A stretch of 64,000 nt of DNA from Ascidia mentula (taxonomy: Eukaryota > Chordata > Ascidiacea > Phlebobranchia > Ascidiidae): positions 1,307,001 to 1,371,000 of the forward strand of contig OX387197.1 of the NCBI GenBank assembly GCA_947561715.1, given 5' to 3'. Of this stretch, positions 1 to 12,994 are shown one piece after another (position 1 is the first letter of the stretch; every line of letters begins with the position of its first letter). The notes under the pieces are model-generated. The model had not been told where the DNA came from. It searched no databases and saw only the letters and a list, made by a program, of their open reading frames with translations. The translations under genes and the position numbers were made by a program.

Positions 1-354
1 AAACTTTGGCGATTACATACACCAAGGCCAAATATTTTTTAAAAACCGATCACACAATGAAATAGTTCTCGTTCAATGCTTGAATAATTAAAAGCATCGG
101 CTTGTTTGAAAATTTATGTGTTACTCAATGTTTAATGGTCAAGAACAACCTTTGAATTAATTTAACTGAAAAAAAAATCAAATATTACTTGCTGATCACT
201 CAAGCGTGGTATAAAGGTGGTTTCCCTCCGGTGTGAGATTAGTTTCGTTCTCGGAAATGCTGCAAAAAATCAAAAGAAGTTGCAACCAAACATTTAGGGT
301 TGTACACTAGACCCGGCATTTCATTGACTGTCAGTTTAACTTTTTGTCTTCATC
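1..354 (+). promoter_or_regulatory. 5' flank and probable promoter of KLHL copy 1
   Basis: A block of about 350 bases directly before the start codon is repeated, with small changes, before all five KLHL copies (for example 14290-14610, 26730-27055, 42890-43207, 60060-60400). In this copy it holds TATAAAG at 210-216, about 140 bases before the ATG; the other copies carry altered versions at the same place. A pyrimidine-rich run ending in CAG just before the ATG could be a splice or trans-splice acceptor. No upstream coding exon is visible. Promoter function is inferred from conservation and position only. Confidence 0.4.
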
Positions 355-3300
355 ATGAAGCGAACACAAGAAGAAATAAACTTGCATCACCAGAAAGTGA
401 TGGATTTTTTAAACAAGTAAGTTTAATTCATGGAGATTTACTGAAGTTAAACTATTGATGTTTTAGTGACAGAAAAGAAACAAAACGATTTTGCAACAGA
501 ACACTTTGTTCCCAAGGAGAAAACTATTCAATACATGATGCTGTTGTTTGTTCTATGTCAGATTATTTTAATGCTTTACTTGGTGTTGAGGTAAGTGTGT
601 TTGTTTTGTAGAAATAATATGAAACCTGAGTGTTTGTCGTATAGTTGTCCCCTGTCCGTAAATACATTGCTGCAATCAAGCAAAAAATGTCATTTAGAAA
701 ACAATGACAACAACTCCTTACTTTTTAAAATTAATTTAGTTTGTTGACAAAACTCATAGGTCATGTGGTATAATTTCTCAACAATTGAGCAACAAACCAT
801 AATATTTTGTACCTGTCTTTTATGAACATACGTACCTAGAGTTGTTCATCCCCTTTAGTTTACACCAGGCCTCCATAACGCATGGCTCGATACCGACATC
901 CAGCTCATGTTTTGACACAATTGGCTCAGTTGCAACAGCTTAGTCTAGTGTTTGCATATCTAATAAGCATTTGTTTAAGTTGTTACAATATTAAGGTTTA
1001 AATTTTTAAGATGTTAAGGTGGTTTTTGTTATTACTCGACAATTACATTGGATTAACTTTTGCAACTATGCTAGAATGCAACTTACTAGATTGATTTATT
1101 TTTTGCTATGGCCCTTGTAATGTTTTTGTTTGAACGGGACTGATGTATGTTATTATATGTAAATTACATACCATATTCCTGCACCAGAAAGGTTGTGAAT
1201 TTTGTCAGTTCTTTAGACCGGATTGTGTGTGTTTGTTGTGATTGGTTAACTTTGTTTTCTTATAGATGCGCGAGAAATACTCAGATTTCATCAAGGTTGA
1301 CAATATTCCACCAAAAAGACTGGAAAGTGTATTGGATTATATTTACACTGGTGATATTGAAGTAACAGAGAAAAATGTGTTGGAAGTGTTGGAAGATGCT
1401 GATTATACACAGATGCAAGGTATGCAAGTTTTAATCTTTACTGATGTTAATGTGTTAAGAGTGATTATTTCAATATATATGTTCTACATGTGTATTTATT
1501 TTTTTGCAAACCATGACAATTTTGCATATTTTAGGTTAAAATTTTTGTGTTTGACTATTGTCACGTTGTTGACACCAGGGACAAAACAAATTATTTGTAA
1601 TCAATGGAGCAGTGAGCACAGATATCACTTCTGAATTAGGTGTGGCTGAATTTTGTTTTGTTGACAATTTCAGAGTTGAAGTCATTTTGTTGTCGAGTCA
1701 TCCTTAAAATGACTTCAACAGACAACTGTTTGAAGCTAAGAGCTTATGCTACTCGATACAATCTTACTGATGTGGAAAAGAAAACAAACCAAATGATTGT
1801 TGATAACATTGCAACAGTTGTACAACATGATGATTTCATGCAACTTGATGCTGGTGATATGTCTGCAATTATCAAACAGAGAAACAAAGGGGTAATTATG
1901 ATTAATTTGTATTTTCTGTTTGCATTGTGGAAGAAAATCGTCAAGACTTTTTATTTAAAAGTTAAGGTAAATTAAATGTTGACTATAAAAGGTTGGGTAA
2001 ACTCATCAACAGTTCCTCATCCACAGCCACCAGCTCTGAATGTTGTTTCTTTGTGTTCACACAAAACGAAGTGAATTCCAGCAATAACTGCAGTTAAAAC
2101 TTAACATGTATGTTGCATAACATTTACTGTTTACAAGAATTAGTGAACTGGTAACTTTTACATCATATTTTGCGACAGACATTTTTAGTAGGTTATGGTC
2201 CAGGGGTTCTTAACTGCATGTTTTTTTAACAAACTTACATCAAACCAATAATATCAACCTTTTTGTATTTGTTTTAAGTTGCTTTTGTGGTGATTAAACT
2301 TTTTACGTCACATTTTTACTTTCTATTTGTGTTTTCGGTTTTAATTTACAATTTGATGCAGTCAGATCATGTTAGTAACCTTTTTATGATGTATTTTAAC
2401 AGTTACTTAACTTGTTGTCACAAATTAGTTGTTGAATGCAGACAGAAGAAGCTGTATTTACTGGACTGGTTCGATGGGTTAATTTCAATCCTTCCCATCG
2501 AGAGGATTTGTTTGTGAATCTTTTCTCGCAACTTGATCTTTCATCTATTTCCACTCAGTCTCTTGCAACCACAATAAGAAATGAAGTAAATTGTTTTAGT
2601 TGATTCGCTTATAATTAGTTTATATACATTTAATTCTTTACAGCCTCTTGTAAGAGGTAACATGGATTGTGCCATTGCAGTCATGGATGCTTTTTCAATG
2701 AACTTTGAAAAACCTGGAACAAGTGGAAAAGCAACTTCTGTCAAAAAAGGTGTGATATTTTTTTATATATTGTCACATTATCCACCATATTTATACCACT
2801 GTTATGGACAACATGCTCCCCAGTAAGAAATAATTATTTCCCCCGACCACAGTGATTTTGTTGTGGATGTCTTGTGATGTCACAAACACCTACTATATTA
2901 TGTTCTCCTCATTTCACCGGTATAATGTTGAGATATCTGGTGTAAAGAGCCCAAATTTGTATATGTTTATAATATTCTATTCGAATAAGTTGCACTCCGA
3001 AACTTTTTGAAATCTCACTTTAGGAAACGATTCCAAAACTGTTTAATTGTCAATAAAAGTGCATTTTAAACTTGACCGACCTTATAATACCAGTTGGAGA
3101 ACTGCAAGGTGGGATTAAGAAAGGGATTGAATTCTACAACCACCCTTGTAGCATTTGTACTCCCCTAACTTTAAACCCTACTCAATTTCCCACTTAAGAT
3201 TTACTCGTGGCAAATAATATTGCAAACATGTAGTCAGAATCCAGGAACAGTCAACTACCAACAAGTTAGGGATACAATTCTGTGGGCTGAGATTAAACAA

Positions 3301-6058
3301 ATAAATCAAAACTGACCAATATAGAAAGATTTGCTTCACCAAAAAGCATTAAGAAATACTGGTGTCAAAGCAATTAAATACTTAAATGAAGCTTGTGTAA
3401 ATACTCTGCACAAATACTAACTCCATTCAAAAAGATTGATTAACAAAACAACAACTTAACTTTCATAAAAAAATATGTTACCACTGTTATTACCCCCAAA
3501 AAAATATTTTAAGCAAACAAAACCATAACAAGCAAATGTTTATGTTTCAGATTTGTCAGGATTTCTTCTCATTGGTGGCAATAAATCAAAACGAGATTGT
3601 GTGAAATGGAATGTGACCACAAAACAGCATGAACATTACCCAGTATGCACATTGCTTGCTGTCTTACAGTTTTGCTTTTTAACATACTTTCTCATAACTA
3701 TACATGCTTTTTGTGTGTGCAAGTAAATGTAAATTTTAACTAAAATTAGCAAGACTGCAAAAGTCCAGTAACAGCCAGGATTTATTGCAAAACTTGGACA
3801 CTAATATTTTTTTGTTCATTTGATTGTTCATGAAATAATAATGCAAACATGCCCTGGTATAGTGTAACATGCCAATGACTTAACAAAATATGTTCCATAG
3901 TATGTCATGTTTTTTTCTATTATTCGAGTTACTTGTTTTAAGATAGAGACTTTTCTTTTATTTTGTGAAACATTTTAATCACTTTGCCTTGATGCATTGT
4001 TTCAAAAATTATCAAAATTTGTTTAGAAAATGATCACAGACAGAGTGAACTCAACTTCAGCCAAATTTGGTGAAAATGTTTATGTAATGGGTGGAAATGG
4101 TCCAACACAAAGTTGTGAGATGTTGAATTTGGAAGAACGTAAAAACTGGGTAAAAATTGCTGATTTGTTGGAAGGTCGACGTTGTGCTGCATCGTCTTTT
4201 GTTGGAGGTTGGTGTGGTTATTTCTGAAATTGTTGATTTCTAAACCGGGGGCTGTTCTTTTTATCACTAGTGTGTCTTTGTGTGGTTTATGACTATCTTC
4301 TCATCTCTCAACCAACTCATTCTAGTTGCTCTCCATAAATTTTGTTAGTAATACCCCAAAGAAAATTTGTGTTTTTTTGGACTTGTAACAGTATTACTGA
4401 CAAGTTACCAATTGTTGAACAGAAAGTTGTCCAACTATGTTTTTGGAAACTGATAGTAAATATTTGGTGAATATTTAGATGTTTATCAACAATTATCACT
4501 TTTATGGACGACCTTGTATTCACTAATTACAAACAAATTTAGGTGACTTGTATCTCACGGGTGGTCTTGGAAACCAAGGAACATTCTCATCAACTTTGTG
4601 TTATTCTGTACAAGAAGAGAGATGGAGAAATATTTTCAACATGTTACAACCAAGATATGGGCATGGAATGTGTTCAATTGACAGTAAGAATGCATCTAAA
4701 TTCATTTTTGTATAGGATTAATCTCATAACTGGACCCAGTACCAAATAGTTGGCATGCATCTGAAACAATAACATAATTAACTGGAAACCATAAATTAAA
4801 GTAATCAGTAAATCCACTCTATTTACCCCAACAATATTCACTTTTGGACATGAAAATGTTTTGAAACGCCGGCCTCAAACTTACCAGAAATGCAGGAAAT
4901 ATTCCATCTATATTTTGTAGTTCTTTATTGCATGAATATCAACCATAATATTGATTAATTTCAATTAAAACCTTGATTTAAAGCTGATCGCTTATTTGTA
5001 CGTTAAGAAACGCAGAGCTTACCTCATTGCTTGTTACGTAGCACTACGGCATAATCGTAATATGACGTCACAATAAATATGAACACAAGCGATTTTTCTT
5101 CAGATGTTTTGTTTTCTGTGGGCGGAAGGGATGATGGCGGACAATTCTTACAATCATGTGAATTCCGCGATGTTCGTGTTGGAACCTCCACAAGAATCGC
5201 TTCTCTCAATGAAGCAAGAAGTGATTTAGCATGTGAAGAAATTAAAGGGAAGATCTATGCAATTGGTTAGTGATGAAAAGTTAAGCAATAAAATTAACAG
5301 TAAGTGGTATTTTATGTAAATTTTATAAAATACGAATTCATATTCGTCACCGGTAAATGTATCACGTGATAAATATAATGGAGTTTCCTGAAAAGAATCC
5401 TAAACATAAAAACTGGTAGATATAACTATAAAGTATTAACCTAAAAACAATAAAAAGTTTTACTTTAAATCTGACAGGAGGTTTTCGTGATCGTGGCTTC
5501 CTGCGAACAGTTGAAGAATACGAACCTAGAGTCAACAAATGGAAATATGTTTCTCCTCTCCTAAATACTCGTCACCGTCACTCTGCTTGTGTTATTGATG
5601 GGAGGATTTATGTTGTGGGTGGATGGAGGTAAGAATTACTATTATGACGTCACTATAGTCCACTGTTTCCCGTTTTATGTGAAAATGTAAATGTTGAGAA
5701 ACTGGGACAAGTGGGATATACGTTGTTATACTTGATTAACAACATTCATAAAATGTTTGTTATATTCAAACTTAAAACACTTTGTATTATACAAGGTTGT
5801 ATGTGTGGTTTGGTTTAGTGTTGAAGGAGTCTGCGGGTGTACGTTGGTTTGTTTTTGTTAACTTATAAAATTTACTTTTAGTGAAAAATGTTGTAGAAAA
5901 ACTTGCCTGTGTTTGTGGTGTGCCTGATTCATGAAACTATATCATGTTTGTTTTATAGAATGACATCAGTTGAAGTTTACGATCCAACCTCAGATGTCTG
6001 GACACATGCTTTTGATATTGACAAACCAGTTGATGAGGCGACTGTTGTTGCTGTTTAA
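355..6058 (+). CDS. BTB-BACK-Kelch protein, array copy 1 (12 exons, 544 aa)
   Basis: Probable Cullin-3 ubiquitin-ligase substrate adaptor. My exon model is 355-416, 467-590, 1266-1419, 1674-1891, 2442-2585, 2644-2749, 3551-3642, 4027-4207, 4543-4683, 5104-5265, 5478-5628 and 5959-6058; every junction is GT-AG, phases match, and the sum is 1635 bases with stop. BTB covers about residues 20-120 (HDAVVCSMSDYFNALL is the typical core), BACK about 130-240 (EEAVFTGLVRWVN), and six Kelch blades about 270-544, each with a Gly-Gly (LIGG, VMGG, LTGG, SVGG, IGG, VVGG). Family knowledge: BTB and BACK bind Cullin-3, Kelch binds the substrate. The start is the first ATG, in a context shared by all copies. 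AATAAA lies at 6122. Orthology to a named vertebrate KLHL is not clear. Confidence 0.9.
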
Positions 6059-7740
6059 TATGTTTCTATATTTGGGTGTAGTTGATATTTAACTGAGATT
6101 GATCACCGGCAAAGATGCTCGAATAAAAGTTTTTATGTAAAATATCGTTTTATGCAACTTCAACCAGTTTTATTAAAATCATGTATTTGTGTTTGCAAAC
6201 CGCTGTATTTTGTAATAATAGCAGATATCCGCAAAATAGCAATTATTCTTTTTGTCGATTTCCAACGTGATTCTGCTACGAATTTATAATTCCAATACTA
6301 CAATAGGTGAAGGTGTACATTATGTTCAATGCATGTATGCCTTAAGCATCTTGTTTTCCCTTGTGAATATCAAGTGCTAATCCGCGCTATATGAAGTCCG
6401 TTGCAACCTTCACATGGGCGCCTGACTCGATAACCCTTATGGTTTTATCGATGCCCAAACTATTTTATGTTTCATGTTCATATACGTTGTAACTTGTGAA
6501 AATAAAAATGATTTGATTTTGTCAATAGTTTTGTCTTCGTGGAAGGGAATGTTTTTTTAAGTGCGACCTCTACCAGGCAGGTCTGATTTTGTCAAAATTC
6601 GTTTAAATTTGTTATTGAAAATCCCCCTCCCCCGGAATATAAAATAAAAACAGCCACTACTTGAGGATAAATAAACAAGCATGTATAAAGCAAAATTTAC
6701 GTTTAGCGAATGCATAAATTATCGATGAACATTAGTACGAAACACCAAAAGCAAGAATTTACTTTAAGGCGAGGAAAAACGTGAGGAGTTAACGGCAAAC
6801 CTGGATGTGATGAGAGCTTTTTCTGTGGTCATCAGCCCTTGATCGTGTGGATAATAAATATTTTTTGTACAACTTTACAAAAATCGTAAATATTAATATA
6901 TTTTGCGCGACTTTGTAAACGAACTTAGAGAATTAGGAGAACAAATTTGGTTACATTGCCTTCTGATTCACATGCTGCGATTTCATATATACTTACAAGG
7001 CAAAAAAATTATATTCTTTGACAATTTCTGCTTTGCCTAAACGCAATTAGTTACCGCTTCACTAAACGCGTTTTATTGCAGAACTCCTATCTATAAACAC
7101 CAGCAACGCATTTTCAGCCAATCTTTACATTAAATTGCATGTGACGCGGATAAATAAAACATTTTAATAATTAAACTAAGAGATGGTTATAACTTGAAAG
7201 AAAATTTTTGGTAAAACAAGTAGATTGATACGGCGACCGGCTTTTGAGATACAGCTGATCAAAGTCGCGTTCTTGCCGCTGCGAACGAAATCGCGCGAAA
7301 GCGAGAATATTGTTGGGTGACGTCATAGAAGGCGCTTCAGTCGTGCGAGTGCTGGCAGCAAGCCTTATGCATAGGAATGGAAAACATTGTAAACCAGATT
7401 TAGTATAGTTTTGCATTAAACAGGGGACAACAAGTGAACAAGTGCAGTAAACGGATTTTGATGTTAATTTGAGCTGCAGATAGATGGCCGCTATTTCGAC
7501 CTATGAAGTCTTATGTAGTTGCATAATAATAAAACAGTTACTGGGACAGGGTGTTCTTGTGGTTAAAGCTTTTGTGATTGCTAACGTGATGCATGAACTT
7601 TTAAAAACACTACAGAAACAATAAACCGTCAATTAAGCAAAAGATAGAAGTAATTCTTTGCTTGGCAGTTGCGTTACCTACGAATTCGTGTCATAAATGA
7701 TTAGATTAATTCGCCACAATCAACCACTATAACGCCCGTT
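6059..7740. other. KLHL copy 1 3' flank and spacer
   Basis: No gene is seen. The first 70 bases are 3' UTR with a poly(A) signal at 6122-6127. The rest is non-coding sequence that recurs after KLHL copies 2 (19629-21309) and 3 (32824-33532 and 36245-36820) with high similarity, so it belongs to the duplicated unit. Short open frames on the minus strand near 7171-7416 are not conserved as protein. The left edge of the BEL/Pao fragment to the right is not sharply defined, so part of this stretch could belong to it. Confidence 0.6.
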
Positions 7741-9395
7741 AGATGCTCCCCGGTTCGTGGAGCGGAACGTCACACGAGGGAAAGGTTAAAACGCGCCTCC
7801 TGAACTTCCTCCGAAAATATTCGCAGTTTTTTATTCGGACAAAGAAGACGGTTTCTATACAAAATGCATCACATCAACAAATGTACTTTAGATGTACAAT
7901 CAATATAGGCTCACCAACTGTTTTCGGAACCGGCATGCAAACGAATAAATTGCTAGTTCAGTGTTACGCCTAAACAAAGATGCAATGTATAGTCACAAAT
8001 ACCCGCTACGACGTTACACACAATGCTTACCAATTGTTGTGACAACAAACCACAAACACCACTTGATTAAATGGCACGAACACTCTAAGAATAAACAAAG
8101 CAGTGTAAGTAACTTGTCTTGGCTCATTTACCCAAGGTACAACGAATGGCATCTTAGGCCATTGCGTTCAAATAGCAATCAAGGTTAAAGATAATACAGT
8201 TTATCCAATACGCATAAGCAACTCACCGATAATTAAGCTCTTTGCGACATAGAACCGTGCTCCACGAAAGTGAGACACAAAAAAGGACTTAACCACGTTT
8301 TCAGTCCAACAAAACTACCAGTTAATTGTTACGTCACAAACTACAATAGACTGCAACAATTATAGCAGTGAAAGGAAAAAAGGCACATAAATAGAAATCA
8401 GGCAATTGCTGGCAAATAAGATGTAACATACCCCCCCCACAATGTACGAATCCAAGTAGTACATGTCAACACAACAAACAAACATCGGACAGTAATTGCG
8501 AAAACAGTTCACTCGCAACTAATCACGCATCGCGTCGTCGCGGCACAATAAGCACAATTTTGCGATTGGGCGTCTTAACGCACCAGTGTGAGTCTTCACG
8601 ATCACCTGACGCACAACTCCTTTCCGATCAGGATGTTCCTCAACCACTCGACCCAGGAACCACTTGTTCCGGGGCTGGTTGTCATCTGCCACAAGAACCA
8701 CGTCGTTGACCATAAAATTCGAATGTCCACTTGCCCACTTCGATCTGGGCATGAGCGTAGGCAGGTACACGCGAGACCATCGCCTCCAAAACTGATCGGC
8801 CAGGTATTGTACCTGACGCCACCGGTTTTGATGGTAACAGTCCTTCCCCGTGAACAGTCCTGGTTACATTTTCGGCGCTGCACGTTGCAGCATTAAATGA
8901 TTGGGAGTAAGGGGCTCCTCATCCTTCGGATCGAACGTCACTGGGACCAAGGGGCGGGTGTTTAGGATTGCCTCGACCTCTACCATCAGAGTGCACAACC
9001 GCTCATCAGACAACGTCTGTTCCGAGAGCAGGGCGTTGAGAATTTCGCGCACAGAGCGTAACATGCGCTCCCATACCCCACCCTTGTGGCTGACAGTGGG
9101 GGGATTAAAACTCCATGCAATTTCGCGTTGTTGCAGATATTCGTGAATCTGCCGTTGGTTCCACTTCTTCAGTTCTTATTGCAGGATACGCTCGGCTCCG
9201 ACGAAATTCGTGCCGTTGTCACTGAAGATCTGGTTTGGACGTCCACGACGACCGATGAACCGTCGAAGGGCCCCAATAAAGGAGTCAGTCGACAATGAAT
9301 GGGCTATCTCGATATGTGCGTCCCTGGTGGAGAAACAAGTAAAGATACAACCTCTTTACCTCACTTCGCCCTTGCTTCACAAGAAAGGGTCCGAA
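7740..9395 (-). mobile_element. BEL/Pao LTR retrotransposon 3' fragment, unit 1 (fossil)
   Basis: The minus strand from about 9395 to 8521 resembles the integrase region of BEL/Pao elements plus the conserved C-terminal block that follows it. A poly-C run near 8431 on the + strand is the polypurine tract of the minus strand, and it is followed directly by sequence beginning TGTTACATC, as a 3' LTR should (about 7740-8428; left edge uncertain). No gag, protease or reverse transcriptase is present, so only the 3' end of an element was carried here. It is broken by several changes. It has the same position and orientation in units 1, 2 and 3, so it was inserted before those duplications and then copied with them. 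Confidence 0.75.
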
Positions 9396-9840
9396 TACTG
9401 AATGCATTCTGGCTCTGCTGCCAATTCATCTTTCTGAAACATCGTTTGAGTCGTGTTTTGCTCAGTTTATATCATGAAGACTGGAGCGATTTCAAGCTCA
9501 ATGTGTACTTTTGCCTTAATAAAAAATCACACGCACCGTTTGTATTTTCGCTGTAGCGACACAATTCTATTCTAATGCCGTTATTCGTGAACTAAATTTC
9601 CCTATGTTTGTTTCGTACAATTCCAGTTTCGTGCATATATTCTCATGGCAAAGTTCAATTCCAAGTGCCCTTGTTAAAAGTTTGGTGAAACAAATTTAAT
9701 ATAGGATTCGGTATCGATATTCGGATTCGGTTTGATTCCGAATAAATAATAACCTCGTGTTTTGGCTGATTACCTGAGGTTTGAACTAAGTTGGCTACAT
9801 TTACTATTAACATCTTTTCCTATACTGCTATAATTTAGAG
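9396..9840. other. Unit spacer between the BEL/Pao fragment and the hAT-like element
   Basis: Non-coding. This stretch recurs at 22961-23404, 38479-38910 and, without the BEL/Pao fragment beside it, at 49139-49616. The last eight bases, 9833-9840 (ATTTAGAG), form the left target-site duplication of the next element. Confidence 0.6.
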
Positions 9841-10820
9841 CAGTGGTTCTTAAACTTTCTTGGTCGCGGCCCCAAGACATTTTCTGTTAAATCTTGCGTT
9901 CCCAACTCCACGAAATAATCCTATTCAAAAACATCTTCTTGTTCGTTTTTAATATCACTCATCAATGAGAGGGATGGGGGATGTTTATTACGTGGTTAAG
10001 TGGAAGACAATTCACACCGCGGGTCTGCTGTACAGTCGGGTTTGTTCCGTGCTTTTGTCTTCCCACTCACAAGTGCAAAACAACCAGATATTAATCTAAA
10101 ACTACTATTGTCAACATAATGAACATTATCACGTCATAGTTATTTAAATTTAAGACAATCACTTGCTGGTGGCGCTCCTTCCACAAACCACTGCAGCGAA
10201 ACTTTGTGATTAAATGTCATTTTTGTGTTAAATTGTGAAATTCGATTACTTCGCGTACGTACGCGTCTGTTATTTTTTGGGTTAATCACTTCGTTCTCTA
10301 CGACAGATGGGTTAATCTCGCACATATGTGTTAATCGATTTTGGTTTTAATTTCTCATCGCCGTTTTTTAATAATCCGTCCATATTCGCATTTTTCTCAT
10401 TTCGATGATATTATAAACACCGCCACACGCCCTTAAGCTAGGGAGAGGAAGCGAGAAAACGGACTGAGCGAGACAAAAGCAATTGAAGAATAACTCTCGT
10501 CGTTGCATTTAACGTTGTTTGTTTCAAAACAAGGTATGTTTGTTTAGCGTTTTATGTTTTGATCAAAAAGTCGCAAAGATTTTGGCAGATGTTTTTATAG
10601 TCTTAGGAGTCAGATACACGGCGTGTTCATTTCTCTGCAAACGGTCCCTGCAAGACCAAATCTTCGCTCAAATTAATCGTAAGATTTCTGAAAACTGAAA
10701 TATTAAACATGAATAGATCGCTGCTTGGTCGCTACAGACGGGTATTCGAAAAATATAAGGTCCCCCTTGTCAACCTTCCACGGCCCTCTAGCGGCCGCGC
10801 TCCCAGTTTAAGAACTCCTG
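9841..10820. mobile_element. hAT-like non-autonomous DNA transposon, unit 1 (980 bp)
   Basis: The ends are inverted repeats: CAGTGGTTCTTAAACTTTCT on the left, and CAGGAGTTCTTAAACTGGGA when the right end is read in reverse. Eight-base flanks ATTTAGAG (9833-9840) and ATTTAGAC (10821-10828) are a target duplication with one change. Spacer 4 keeps an uninterrupted site with ATTTATAC at about 49609-49616, which confirms the insertion. TIR sequence type and 8-bp duplication are those of hAT elements. No transposase is readable, so it is non-autonomous. The same element sits in units 2 and 3. Confidence 0.85.
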
Positions 10821-10884
10821 ATTTAGACAATATTACGGCGTGCTATTCAAATTGCTGGGCCGACGTTTGAAAGACGCCTTTTTG

Positions 10885-11603
10885 GACATCGCCAGGTTCA
10901 TCAACATTTGTAGAAACGGACCGGTTGGGTTCAGTGCCTTCAGTAAGTTGTTTATTGACAAACGAATATAAAATACACAAGCATGGATCCAATAATATGA
11001 ATTTTGTGATCATGTCAACCTCAAGTTTGTGAGAATATCATCCTCATCTTCCCATCATCTTCGTTTCAGGGAAAAAGGTGAGTGAGGAACAGGAGACGGA
11101 ACTTTACACGTTCGAACAACATGTCCTCCAGAAGATGATGAAGAAGAAGGAAGAAGAAGACAAAGACGAACATCTCATGACAATGATCGTTGAGCAGTAA
11201 GTTGGTTAGGATTCGAATCCACACAACAATGACTTTAAACCGATTCTTCTGGATCAAACGTTTGCGTTGAAAGAACTTGATTTAATTCCCAACAAATCGT
11301 AAAGATTGATAGGATTTGCTTCAAAAATGATGAATTTCTGCCGCAAAGCCTTAGTCCCACCTTTAATCCCACAAAACAAGTCCTTGCATTGACATATTTT
11401 ATTTCAAGTGGCCGTGGTTCCTATATCATAGAAGATGTTGTTTATGCTTCGATCCCACTAAAAGTTTGATTTGCCCTGTAACTAAATGTATTTATTTCAG
11501 GCAACAGGAATTGCAACTACAAGTGAAGCAATTATTAAACCTTGAGAAAAGCAGAAAAAGTTCGAAACTTCAAAAGGTCACAAGTTGCCCTATTACCACG
11601 TGA
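10885..11603 (+). pseudogene. TRPM channel 3'-terminal exons, unit 1 fragment
   Basis: Copies of the last three exons of the TRPM gene at 52965-58756: part of the post-S6 exon (10885-10942, reading DIARFINICRNGPVGFSAF), the charged cytoplasmic exon (11070-11196, KKVSEEQETELYTFEQ) and the last exon (11501-11603). Splice sites are kept. The fragment begins abruptly inside an exon, so it cannot encode a channel. Its last exon ends in ...VTSCPITT and a stop, which is shared with units 3 and 4 and is probably the ancestral TRPM C-terminus. Confidence 0.85.
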
Positions 11604-12134
11604 GCGATGACCTTGAAGCACAAACGAGGTCAAACAATCGTGTCCAGTGCAAGCATCACATAAATGAGGCAGTTTGTGTATTTGAAATTGCCAAAATGTC
11701 TTTTAGCCTGCGCTTGTATTTCTTTGCCATTTTTCCATTTTCCGTGTTATGTAAAAATGTTTTTTTCATTTGATTGATTTCCATCATTGCTTTTACAGAC
11801 TTTTCTTTATTGTTTCTGCACTGATTTCTTTAAGTTTCGTACCGGCTACATCAGTGCCTTATTGAAAGTAACTGTTTTCAACTTTGCGATTTTGAAATTG
11901 AATGATTTCATAGTTTATTTATTCTGCTTTCCTTTGAAATTCTTTTAAAGCGTGAACTATTTATTTAACCAGATAATAAAAACATGTATTTATCCGCGTG
12001 TATTTATTATCCTGACTGGAATCTAATAATTGATTTATTAACTCTTACAATGGATTAATTACAACACACATACTTCTAGTAGTTGGAAGTTTTGTTTCAT
12101 CGTCTCCAACCATTGCACGTTTACAACGTTTCAA
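11604..12134. other. TRPM-derived 3' flank
   Basis: Non-coding sequence that follows the TRPM last exon in all units (for example 24990-25436, 40681-41201, 52362-52822, 58757-59160). It is AT-rich and contains AATAAA near 11976, a plausible TRPM polyadenylation signal. No gene is seen. Confidence 0.55.
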
Positions 12135-12739
12135 TTATTGCACGTGGGTGATGATAACAACCAATGACCACTGGGGTCGACACAAATTCCACGCTAGACC
12201 ATTCGGAGTACTTCCTGTACATGGACAATAGTACGACACAAAATCATAAGGTGGATAGTAGGATTTTTTCGGATAGAAATCAACTCCAGTGATCGTTGGA
12301 GGAAAACGACATCCTGCAAAAAACCTTGAGATGGTTAAATGTAACAAGAAGTGTGATTACACTGCTTTTACTTAACCTGAAACCTAAGAATACATCTTAA
12401 AACCGATAATATGTTTGCAGGACAATTGTACTACTTCATGCGTGTGTAGTACAACTTACAGCGCAACTATTTGTTTCCCACCTAATATAATATGTTGGAA
12501 CATTACAAGACAAGCTTTCTCAACACGTTTGTTTCAGCCGTCCACGTGGTCAGGTAATGAACACGGTGAACCCCCAGACAAGCAACCCGTTTTCAGAAAC
12601 AGAAAACTTATAGCCACCAATAATGTGACAATAGAAATGGTCGAGTTGTTTATTTATTGGTTTAGTTAAGGTAGGGTTTGCTTACCTTCCACACCGATAA
12701 GTAGAACAGCAACCAGTAGACACGATAATAACGATTCAT
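12135..12739 (-). pseudogene. Small secreted sushi-like gene, unit 1 copy (signal-peptide exon out of frame)
   Basis: Two exons on the minus strand. Exon 2 (12313-12135) is open and begins CRFPPTITGVDFYPKKSYY, then carries YYC, PC and NLC cysteines and PQW before its stop; cysteine, Tyr-x-Cys and Trp spacing resemble a sushi/CCP domain without its last cysteine. Exon 1 (12739-12686) matches the signal-peptide exon of the unit 3 copy but is one base shorter, so the reading frame does not continue into exon 2. Donor GTAAG and acceptor TGCAG are intact. Expression of a correct protein would need another start. The family call is tentative. Confidence 0.55.
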
Positions 12740-12994
12740 TTTCTTCTCTTTACAAGTGGTGATTGAATATTGAAGTTTTACTAAAATCCGAATTGTTTGA
12801 TTATGACTTGAAATAGAATAATTAGATTTTACTAAAAATCAAAAACTTTTAAACATCCATCTTTGCACACTAGCTGTAAAACCAACGGGACGTCAACTTA
12901 TTGATACTAAGGATTTTACTGAGCTTGATATTCTAAAATCCTACGTGGTTTAAAGCAAGCAATTTGCAAACAGATAAAACCTTTCTGTTTTCCT
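12740..12994. other. Upstream flank of the sushi-like gene
   Basis: Non-coding; shared with 41806-42056 in unit 3. The likely promoter of the minus-strand small gene would lie here. Ends with TTTTCCT (12988-12994), the left copy of a 7-bp duplication around the next repeat. Confidence 0.4.

Noticed and set aside
1266-1634. Frame of 122 codons extending KLHL exon 3 into the intron (and equivalents at 15511, 27952)
   Set aside because: The BTB sequence ends at a GT donor at 1420 with correct phase to the next exon; the extension is intron.
8588-9556. Several + strand frames of 60-100 codons over the BEL/Pao region (also 22149-23120 and 37652-38548)
   Set aside because: They are shadows of the minus-strand integrase region.
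11200-11235. tRNA-like B box GGATTCGAATCC in all TRPM fragments
   Set aside because: There is no matching A box or acceptor-stem pairing around it; it lies just inside a TRPM intron and is a short palindrome.
11066-11257. Minus-strand frame with hydrophobic Phe/Leu stretch, repeated in every unit (24633, 51825, 58192)
   Set aside because: It is the antisense of the charged TRPM cytoplasmic exon; AAG/GAA repeats read in reverse give Phe and Leu.
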